From: Candidatus Calditenuaceae archaeon JGI OTU-3
GTDB lineage: Archaea > Thermoproteota > Nitrososphaeria_A > Caldarchaeales > Calditenuaceae
DNA length: 11,624 bases
Assembly: GCA_000494185.1 (NCBI GenBank)
Contig: AWOC01000029.1
Location: 1-11,624 of the forward strand
Direction: 5' to 3'
The notes beneath the pieces are model-generated. The model was not told the origin of the DNA, ran no database searches, and saw nothing but the letters and a program-made list of their open reading frames with translations. Position 1 is the stretch's first letter. Every line of letters begins with the position of its first letter. Positions 5,570-11,624 of this stretch are shown here, one piece after another. The translations under genes and the position numbers were made by a program.

Positions 5570-8500
5570 TCACCCGGTTGAGACGTGTTTTTTCCAGTCT
5601 TCGATGAGGTATCTATAGTCTGTTATCGGGATTTTCTTGGCTATGTGTCTGAACCTCTCGGCCGGGTTCTCTATCGTGTATATCTTGGGCTCTGAGGCGG
5701 CGTCCTCGACGACGTATAGCCAGTATATCCCCCTCATCCTTGAGGCTGTCTGCCATTCGTGGCTCGTCATCTCCACCGGGCCTGTCGTCTTGAAGGACTT
5801 CACCTCGATGACCCTGTCGAACGACTCGACGTCGTAGCCCTTGAAGCTCGCCGAGACGTCCCTTATCTTGTCGAGCTTTTCGGGGTCTCCTCCGGCCCTC
5901 CCCCTCTCGTACTTGATCACCGCTTCTATGCCGGCCCTCTCTATTGCCAGCCTCTCATCCACGTCCCCGCTCCCCCTTAGTATCACTGCGAGGCCGACCG
6001 GCTCGTAGAAGCCCGTCGTCCTATACTCCGTTTCGAGCCTCCTCAGCTCCCTATCCATCTCCCTCCTATACGCTGTCTTCTTGCCCTCCTCTATTGTTAT
6101 CAGACCCTTGAAATGCGGCGCCTCGCGGAGTTTGCGCTGGTACTCTGAGATCCTCTCGTCACACTCCCTGATCTTCCCGGAGAAGTACGCGATCACCGCG
6201 TCCCTAGCTTTTCCCTTGATGTCTTGGAGCCTTCTGTCAAACGCTTCCTTGAGCCCGCCGAGGGCTCTATATGCCTCCCTCATAGTGGCGCGCAGCCCCT
6301 CCTCCACCAGGCCCGGCGAGAAAGGTACCGTTCGCTCCTTCACCGGGTCGAGGTCCCAGACGAACCTAGGATCCACCTCCCTCACCCTCCCGCCGGAGTC
6401 GTACAGCAGGGCTACCAGCCTCCCGTCCCGCTCCCTCCCGGCGCCGTCCCTGACAACGAGCCGGTAAACGTATAGTAGACCCTCAACGGTGCTGTGTCTA
6501 AGTACTGAGACTCTCTGTTTCGCGGCGTCCCTGATCATCTCCATCACGTGCCTGTTTCCGAGGGCTAGGTAGGGGTAGCCCCTCTCCTGCGCGACCTCGC
6601 TCGAAAAGGTCCCCCTGAATACCGCGCCGCCTTCCAGGCGGTGGGCCAGCCTCGCCGGCAGGTAGACCCGGTAGACCTCCTCCTCAGGGTTGTGGGGCTC
6701 GATCTTGCCGCCGTGCCTATTTAAATAGACCTCGAGGAACCTCTTGACCTCGTCCTTGTCCACCGCGTTCATCGCGACTCTCCTCATGTCCTCGAGCTTG
6801 GACCGGTCGAGCCTATGGCCCGACAGCAATTTGTTGATCTCCTCCAGGACCCTCCTCCTCTTCTCTATGGCCAGGTCCAAGCGTTTGAGGACCGGCTCCC
6901 ACTGGTCCAGCGGCGCTTTGAGGAGCTCCTGGTACACGTTCATTATATCCTCCTCGCCTATCAGCCTCCCGATAACGTCGTAGACCTTCTCCCCCATGGC
7001 CTCCCTTATCGCCTCGATCCTCTCCAGGACCCTCGCGAGTATATGGCCGTCGACGGTTCCCTCGAGTACGAAGTTGTAGTAGTAAACGTTCCTCTTCTGG
7101 CCTATCCTGTGTATCCTGCCCATCCTCTGCTCAAGCCTGTTGGGGTTCCAAGGCAGGTCGTAGTTTATCTCGATGTTCGCGAACTGCATGTCGACGCCCT
7201 CGCCCGCGGCGTCGGTGCAGACGATGATCTCGGGGCCCTCGGGCAGCCTCGACTCGTCGAGCACCCTCTGCCTCTCGTACGCGTCCATCAGGCCGTGTAT
7301 GAATGCCACCCTGTACCTCTTGGAGAGCTTCTCGTAGAGGTATTCGACCGTGTCCCTGTACTCGCTGAAGACGACGATCTTCGCTGACGGGTCGCCCCTC
7401 TTCACCTCCGCTATGGAGTTCAGCAGAAACTCGAGCTTCGAGTCGACGGCCCCTAGGGCGTCGAGCTCCCTGATCAGCTCCCCCACAGCGTCTTGTTCGG
7501 CCGCCCTACTCATCGCCGGCAGCCCGATTATCTCCTCTTCAGCCTCCTCGTACTCCCTTTCGTCGAACTCCTCCTCGGCCTCCCTCATCCTCTTGAGGGC
7601 CGCGCCGGCATCAACAGGGTGGCCCGCTCTGAGCTTCTCGAGCCTCCTCTCGAGCGTCCTGCGCAGGGCCCTTGGAGAGGACGTGGCCCGTTTCCTCAGG
7701 ATCACCCCTAAGAACCTGAGGGCGTTGAGCTCCCTCCTGTCGGCGGCCACCTCGATAAGATCCCCTATGTACCTGTCTATCATCCTGTGGAGCCTGTACT
7801 CTTCGCGCGTGAGCTTTATCTGCACCGTCTTGCTGGACCTCTTCGGGAAGACCTCCCGGCCCTCCAAGTCGACGACGTCCTCCTTCATGTTCCTGACGAG
7901 GAGGGCTCTGGCGGAATCGACGTCTGGGATGTAGTGGTCGAGGAGCCTCACCAACTCGAGGTAATACTCATGGTCGCCTCCGTGGGGAGTGGCTGTGAGG
8001 AAGAGCATGTTCCCAGCTATCTCAGACAGTTTTTTACCCAAGTTGAACCTCTCGGTACCAGGAGAGAACTTGTGGGCCTCGTCGACGACGACCACGTCTA
8101 GCGACGCTCCGTCCAGCAACGGTATGACGTGGCCCTGCTTCAGGAAGTCCATGGAGGCCACGTAGAAGAACTCGTCCTTGTTGAACGGCTTCGGCTCGGC
8201 CTTGAGGAACTCCCTGTCGAGGACCTTGGCTTCCTCCACCTCGAACCTCTCAACCAGCTCGCGCCACCACTTGGGGACCAGGGACTTGGGCACCACGAAG
8301 AGGAACCTCTTGGCTATCCCGCGGGCCCTGAGCTCGCTGGCCACCAGCAAAGCCGTGATCGTCTTCCCTAGCCCGACCTCATCGGCCAGCATGAGCCTCT
8401 GCCTGTCAAGGATGTGGGTGACCTCGTCGATCTGGTGCGGGTAGATCGTTATCTTCGTGGATGAGGCCAGGACGTAGGGGTTGAACTTGTACTCCGTGAG

Positions 8501-8719
8501 GAGCCTGTAGGCGTCCACCGCGAGGATGAAGTCTATTCCCTCGTCAAGGTCGACCCTGAGCAGCCTGTCCACTAGACTGAGATCCTCCTCCAGCTCCTCG
8601 ATCGGTGCCCATTCCTGTCTGCCGTCCACCAGAACGATCCTCGCGAAGCCGTCCCTGAGCTCCGCTACCGTAGCAGCCCTTCCGTCCCGGAGCCGTACCC
8701 TAAACCCTACCTCCAACAT
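5570..8719 (-). CDS. SNF2/RapA-type helicase with C-terminal DUF3883 nuclease-like domain (1049 aa)
   Basis: A superfamily 2 ATPase that would translocate on DNA. Residues 1-50 form a small beta domain. The ATP-binding motif DEVGLGKT is at 113-120, DEAH at 213-216 and TATP at 242-245. The second lobe has VVFSEYRDTVEYL, then CTDAAGEGVDMQF and QRMGRIHRIGQ (531-541), the hallmark of the SNF2/RapA branch. Long charged helices follow. The last part (about 930-1040) is a DUF3883 domain: GYD at 961-963 and IEVK at 971-974, with HEW and YWLYVV further on. This order resembles the PD-(D/E)xK nuclease core, although cleavage is not shown. ATG 8719 lies 6 bases after the methylase stop with GGGAG just before it, so the two genes form one transcript. 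Helicases of this type pair with methylases in defence systems such as class 1 DISARM and BREX type 3. No other genes of either system are in the window. Confidence 0.92.
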   Translation of the reverse strand: MLEVGFRVRLRDGRAATVAELRDGFARIVLVDGRQEWAPIEELEEDLSLVDRLLRVDLDEGIDFILAVDAYRLLTEYKFNPYVLASSTKITIYPHQIDEVTHILDRQRLMLADEVGLGKTITALLVASELRARGIAKRFLFVVPKSLVPKWWRELVERFEVEEAKVLDREFLKAEPKPFNKDEFFYVASMDFLKQGHVIPLLDGASLDVVVVDEAHKFSPGTERFNLGKKLSEIAGNMLFLTATPHGGDHEYYLELVRLLDHYIPDVDSARALLVRNMKEDVVDLEGREVFPKRSSKTVQIKLTREEYRLHRMIDRYIGDLIEVAADRRELNALRFLGVILRKRATSSPRALRRTLERRLEKLRAGHPVDAGAALKRMREAEEEFDEREYEEAEEEIIGLPAMSRAAEQDAVGELIRELDALGAVDSKLEFLLNSIAEVKRGDPSAKIVVFSEYRDTVEYLYEKLSKRYRVAFIHGLMDAYERQRVLDESRLPEGPEIIVCTDAAGEGVDMQFANIEINYDLPWNPNRLEQRMGRIHRIGQKRNVYYYNFVLEGTVDGHILARVLERIEAIREAMGEKVYDVIGRLIGEEDIMNVYQELLKAPLDQWEPVLKRLDLAIEKRRRVLEEINKLLSGHRLDRSKLEDMRRVAMNAVDKDEVKRFLEVYLNRHGGKIEPHNPEEEVYRVYLPARLAHRLEGGAVFRGTFSSEVAQERGYPYLALGNRHVMEMIRDAAKQRVSVLRHSTVEGLLYVYRLVVRDGAGRERDGRLVALLYDSGGRVREVDPRFVWDLDPVKERTVPFSPGLVEEGLRATMREAYRALGGLKEAFDRRLQDIKGKARDAVIAYFSGKIRECDERISEYQRKLREAPHFKGLITIEEGKKTAYRREMDRELRRLETEYRTTGFYEPVGLAVILRGSGDVDERLAIERAGIEAVIKYERGRAGGDPEKLDKIRDVSASFKGYDVESFDRVIEVKSFKTTGPVEMTSHEWQTASRMRGIYWLYVVEDAASEPKIYTIENPAERFRHIAKKIPITDYRYLIEDWKKHVSTG

Positions 8720-8725
8720 GCTCCC

Positions 8726-11338
8726 TCACGCGTAGTCGTCAAGCGTAAGGTGGCGGGGGGACGCGGTCTGGAACACGTCGGAAAGGGCCCTCAGGACCCC
8801 CAGCTCCTCTTCCTCGTCCTCCCTCAAGGCCTCTCCCTTGTTCCTCAGCAGGCCGTAGTGCTTCAGAAGGACGCTCACTATGCTCCTCAGCTCTCCGACC
8901 CTGAAGTTGGGCAGGCTCAGGACCCTCCTGACCTCGGACACTCCCTTCTCCGACACGGCCCTCTCGAGGTAGAGGAGCTGTTCGTAGACGTTGTTCCCGT
9001 CGATCTCCGAGGGGTCTGTGCTCACCGTAGCCTCGCTGAAAGGCTTTACCCTCACGACCCCGCCCGTCTTCTCGACGTAGCCCCTTCTAGCGATGGCGTC
9101 TATGCTGAGGCCGTAGGCCCTTGCGGCCTTCAACGCCTCGTCCGAGGGCATAATGCCCCTGTAGAAGATCTTTCCGACGAGGGCGAAGGAGGCCTCGGGT
9201 CCGAGCACGGCGGGGGACATGCCCGTCATCTTCTTGACGACCTGCCTGAGTATAACGTCCCTGGCCTCCCTCACGAGCTCCTCGAAGCTCGGCTTGAAGT
9301 CCGCCCTGTAGCTCTTGATCTTCGTGTAGCGCGTCGTCTCCTCAAGGACCGCCCCGTAAGCCATTATCAGCAGGTCCGTTATGGGGAGGCCGAGCAGGTC
9401 GTCGACGTCCAACCCCTCGATCAGCCCGCTAACCTTCTCGACCACGTTGGGCATTATGTTCTCAAAGTAAGCATCCTCGTCCTTGAGGTTCTTCCTGCAT
9501 GCTAGAACAATAGAGCTCATGAAGGAGGTCTTGCCCCTCGCTAGAACGTTCTGCTCACTCTCCGTGTGGACGGCATAGCTGGATACGACGCTGAACCTTG
9601 CCTTCCTGAGGACGTCGATGAGGAGCTCCCAGGCCTCCGTGCTGGAGTGCGCGAAGAAGACGACGAGCAGGCCGCCGTCCTCCAACACGTCATACATGTT
9701 TCTGAATGCGGTCTCCATGCCGCGTCTGTAGAACTCCTTCGCGAGACTCTTATCCCCGCCAAATCTCCCCTCGCTGAGAATGAGGTCCTCTTCCAGCGGG
9801 ACCCTATCAGGAAGCTCCGGATAGTACTCTTTCAGAAGCCTGACCAGCCAGACGTAGAAGAACTCGCTAACCTCGCCATAGGGTACGTCGTCTAGGTAGG
9901 GCGGGTCTGTCAAAATGATATCGAACCTATCCTTGAATAGCTCCGTTAAGTGTAGTGACGAGCCGAGAACCACGTTCACAGGATTCCTATTACTGGCTGC
10001 AAACTTTGCCGCATCGACAACATCCTTAAGCATAGAGTTTAGGGAGCCGCTGGTCTTCTCGAAGGGGTTGGTTTCGGCGAAATTAAAACAGATGCGCGGT
10101 ATTCTATGGGTGAGAGCATGGGCAATTTTTTCGTAAGTCGTTTGCCATATTGTTCCAATGCAGTTAAAATTCAAATGTTTGCACAGCATGAATCCTAGAT
10201 ATGTTGCTATTGCCTTTGCATACTCTCTATCTCTGATTTCAGCGCATACCTCCTTGATTGTCTTGAGGAGTGTACTCATCAGGAGGAGCTGCCTCTCTGT
10301 GAATATTTCGTACCATTTTTTGAAGCCGTAGTTAGTCAAGGGAGCTCTATAGAGCTTCCTTATCTCTTCTAGAGGAATCAGGTCATGGTTCAGCAGGATG
10401 TCCCATTCACTATGCAGCCTTATACAAGCTTCTTCGAAACACCTTTTGTCGTCGTCCGTCGGTAGTTCATAGTTCTTTCCTTTTTCGTCTTTCACTACAA
10501 CGGCTATCATTTCTTTGTCCCTTCTCTCCGCAATGTCCTTGGTCATCTGCTCATAGCTTATTGCGTTTCTGCACCTTATGCAGACCGCCCTCCCCCCTTT
10601 CTGCGTGTAGCTCGAGCCCTCCTTGACTGTTACTTCGCCTATCTCTACCCTGAAGTCACCGTCCTCAGATGGGATGACCCTATAACCTATCTTTCTCCTC
10701 TGGTCTAACCACATATTGTTAGTGAGCGGTATTCTCTGCCCACAGTAGGGACATCTTATACACCAGCACCAGATGTAATGCAGGCCTTTCCGACCATTTC
10801 GCCGGTAGAGTTCCCCTATCTCTTTCTCGACCCGCCCTATCACTTCCTTACCATACTTCTCAACGTCTTCCGCAAGCCTCGGTCCGTATTTGACAGGATA
10901 TTCAAGCGTTGCCTTCAGAATCAAGTACGCTACTGGATTGTACTCCACTGCTGTGCAGTTCATGCCTAGTCTAGCCGGTTCGAGCAGCAGGTTCCCCCCG
11001 CCTGCGAACGGATCCAGAACCCTTAGGTCTCCAAGACTCCTTTGGGTTATCTTCTCGACGTCATTCCTGCTCAAAGGATAGTTAAACGCTCTCTTGTCTT
11101 TGCCTAGAGCTAGAAGGGGTTTAATGGAGCCTAGCTGGCGTTCATGATCCCCATTTGCTGAAGGAGCTAGTGAAAGAAGTGTTACAGCCCTCGATACTAT
11201 AAGGGGTTTCCTCGTCCACCAGTATAGCATCTCGTTTATAGGCGGACGGCCACTTTTTTCCTTCTTGGCCTCCTTGCTCACCTCTAAGAATAGCTTGAGA
11301 TGCTGTATCGTCTTCTCCTCAATGAGAGTTCTCTCCAT
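8726..11338 (-). CDS. DUF1156-type DNA methylase, putative adenine-specific (COG1743-like, 870 aa)
   Basis: The N-terminus (about 8-55) resembles DUF1156, with a WWTRKPL stretch in place of the usual WWARRPL. The AdoMet motif DPFAGGG lies at 109-115. A zinc-ribbon insert has CPYC (196-199) and CIRC (253-256). The catalytic motif TDPPY is at 477-481, typical of amino-group (N6-adenine or N4-cytosine) methylation. The length is normal and the frame is intact, ending in a helical C-terminal part (about 620-870) typical of COG1743 proteins. ATG 11338 has an SD (GGAGGG, 11345-11350) 6 bases upstream. The gene is a composition mosaic. Hand counts give 33-42% GC in rows at 10081-10200 but 65% at 9061-9120. 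Codons for residues 590-621 lie in a 95-bp repeat whose inverted copy is at the right window edge. Role: probably marks self DNA for a defence system that includes the downstream helicase. Confidence 0.92.
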   Translation of the reverse strand: MERTLIEEKTIQHLKLFLEVSKEAKKEKSGRPPINEMLYWWTRKPLIVSRAVTLLSLAPSANGDHERQLGSIKPLLALGKDKRAFNYPLSRNDVEKITQRSLGDLRVLDPFAGGGNLLLEPARLGMNCTAVEYNPVAYLILKATLEYPVKYGPRLAEDVEKYGKEVIGRVEKEIGELYRRNGRKGLHYIWCWCIRCPYCGQRIPLTNNMWLDQRRKIGYRVIPSEDGDFRVEIGEVTVKEGSSYTQKGGRAVCIRCRNAISYEQMTKDIAERRDKEMIAVVVKDEKGKNYELPTDDDKRCFEEACIRLHSEWDILLNHDLIPLEEIRKLYRAPLTNYGFKKWYEIFTERQLLLMSTLLKTIKEVCAEIRDREYAKAIATYLGFMLCKHLNFNCIGTIWQTTYEKIAHALTHRIPRICFNFAETNPFEKTSGSLNSMLKDVVDAAKFAASNRNPVNVVLGSSLHLTELFKDRFDIILTDPPYLDDVPYGEVSEFFYVWLVRLLKEYYPELPDRVPLEEDLILSEGRFGGDKSLAKEFYRRGMETAFRNMYDVLEDGGLLVVFFAHSSTEAWELLIDVLRKARFSVVSSYAVHTESEQNVLARGKTSFMSSIVLACRKNLKDEDAYFENIMPNVVEKVSGLIEGLDVDDLLGLPITDLLIMAYGAVLEETTRYTKIKSYRADFKPSFEELVREARDVILRQVVKKMTGMSPAVLGPEASFALVGKIFYRGIMPSDEALKAARAYGLSIDAIARRGYVEKTGGVVRVKPFSEATVSTDPSEIDGNNVYEQLLYLERAVSEKGVSEVRRVLSLPNFRVGELRSIVSVLLKHYGLLRNKGEALREDEEEELGVLRALSDVFQTASPRHLTLDDYA
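9476..9570 (-). repeat. Left copy of a perfect 95-bp inverted repeat, inside the methylase gene
   Basis: All 95 bases are the exact reverse complement of 11530-11624. The match stops at 9571 on the inner side. The outer limit is unknown because the other copy runs off the window. It codes for methylase residues from about 590 (HTESEQNV...) to 621. It contains a 10-bp palindrome, AGAACGTTCT (9543-9552), and two direct copies of GCTAGAAC (9501-9508 and 9540-9547). These could be recombinase contact points or simply codons (both 8-mers read VLA). Confidence 0.95.
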
Positions 11339-11534
11339 AGAGAACCCTCCAAGCCCTTAGCCCCTTGTTTGGGTTGATCAGGAATACGCATGACCAGAAA
11401 TATATGTCGAGTTTCTCCATATGCTTAACAACGTCTAGGTATCTCAGCGCCTCCTCCCTGTCCCTCGCCGCCTTCAGGGCGTATATGCCGACGAAGGCCC
11501 TCACCGTCTCGGGATCCCACCTCTCCCGCTCCAC
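11319..11534 (-). CDS. Hypothetical 71-residue protein or remnant, starting in the inverted repeat
   Basis: I do not recognise this protein. From GTG 11534 it reads MERERWDPETVRAF and continues as predicted helices (AALKAARDREEALRYL-like) to a hydrophobic FWSCVFLI stretch and YGENSH. It overlaps the methylase start by 20 bases. No SD or TATA box is evident before the GTG. The frame is closed by a TAG at 11556-11558, and its first codon lies in the last bases of the 95-bp repeat, so its N-terminus was probably created by recombination. It may be a real small gene of the module, the tail of a longer gene cut by rearrangement, or an untranslated remnant. Codon use (AGG, GCC, CTG) looks coding in its GC-rich first half. 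Confidence 0.45.
   Translation of the reverse strand: MERERWDPETVRAFVGIYALKAARDREEALRYLDVVKHMEKLDIYFWSCVFLINPNKGLRAWRVLYGENSH
11345..11350 (-). promoter_or_regulatory. SD site of the methylase gene
   Basis: GGAGGG on the minus strand, 6 bases before ATG 11338. It confirms that start and shows the methylase is translated from a leadered transcript, unlike the leaderless genes on the left. Confidence 0.65.
11396..11405 (-). promoter_or_regulatory. Possible methylase promoter inside the 71-codon frame
   Basis: The minus strand reads ACATATATTT, a good TATA-like sequence. Transcription would begin near 11373 and give a leader of about 35 bases holding the SD at 11345-11350. It lies within the segment between the inverted repeats, so inversion would move promoter and methylase head together. 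AT-rich surroundings make chance matches more likely. Confidence 0.35.
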
Positions 11535-11624
11535 ACGGAGAGTGAGCAGAACGTTCTAGCGAGGGGCAAGACCTCCTTCATGAGCTCTATTGTTCTAGCA
11601 TGCAGGAAGAACCTCAAGGACGAG
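11530..11624 (+). repeat. Right copy of the 95-bp inverted repeat, reaching the window edge
   Basis: Exact reverse complement of 9476-9570, starting abruptly at 11530 (11529 no longer matches) and still matching at the last base. The full repeat may be longer. Spacing between the inner ends is 1959 bases (9571-11529). Confidence 0.95.
11532..11624 (+). pseudogene. Headless second copy of the methylase tail, cut by window edge
   Basis: The plus strand reads HTESEQNVLA...KNLKDE, identical to methylase residues 591-621. In this frame the nearest upstream stop is TAG at 11436-11438. I find no ATG, GTG or TTG between it and the repeat, so the copy has no head in this orientation. It would be joined in frame to the methylase head if the segment 9571-11529 inverted. 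It could be a silent alternative tail, part of a broken second methylase gene, or an assembly product. What lies beyond the edge would decide. Confidence 0.6.

Noticed and set aside
11365..11559. Plus-strand 64-codon frame across the right repeat edge
   Set aside because: Antisense to the 71-codon frame. Its last residues match another out-of-frame shadow at the left repeat, simply because the repeat sequence is the same.

Overview
The window looks like hyperthermophilic archaeal DNA, most likely Thermoproteota (Crenarchaeota). It is GC-rich outside one AT-rich island and favours AGG arginine codons. First genes of transcription units carry TATA-like boxes about 26-29 bases upstream of the start codon, the archaeal leaderless pattern. 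Internal genes use Shine-Dalgarno (SD) sites or 4-base GTGA stop/start overlaps. No rRNA, tRNA or CRISPR array was seen. I cannot name a genus.

Left part (1-5569), chromosomal core and small conserved genes. An unrecognised gene (300-704) overlaps a gene running off the left edge (1-310). The latter is a paralogue of 3507-3887, and the pair brackets a ribonucleotide reductase operon. That operon holds nrdJ (1191-3461), a 112-residue coiled-coil protein (856-1194) and a 33-residue free-standing zinc finger (758-859). The small protein matches the cysteine-rich tail that class II reductases normally carry on their own C-terminus, so the enzyme seems to be split into separate polypeptides. nrdJ and the 3507-3887 gene share a 12-base element just upstream of their TATA boxes. 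A divergent membrane protein gene with a DUF1294 domain (3970-4728) faces a two-gene unit: a membrane/PH-like protein (4868-5356) and a 56-residue zinc ribbon (4692-4862).

Right part (5570-11624), a DNA-modification/defence module. A DUF1156-type DNA methylase (8726-11338) is followed after 7 bases by a SNF2/RapA-type helicase with a C-terminal DUF3883 nuclease-like domain (5570-8719). A perfect 95-bp inverted repeat links the middle of the methylase gene (9476-9570) to the right window edge (11530-11624). The right copy encodes methylase residues 591-621 on the opposite strand with no start codon of its own. The segment between the repeats holds the methylase head, a candidate promoter and a 71-codon reading frame, and is largely AT-rich. 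This is the arrangement expected of an invertible cassette in which one head can be joined to either of two tails. The repeat reaches the last base, so an assembly or contig-end effect must be excluded. The repeat and the split reductase are the two most interesting signals.
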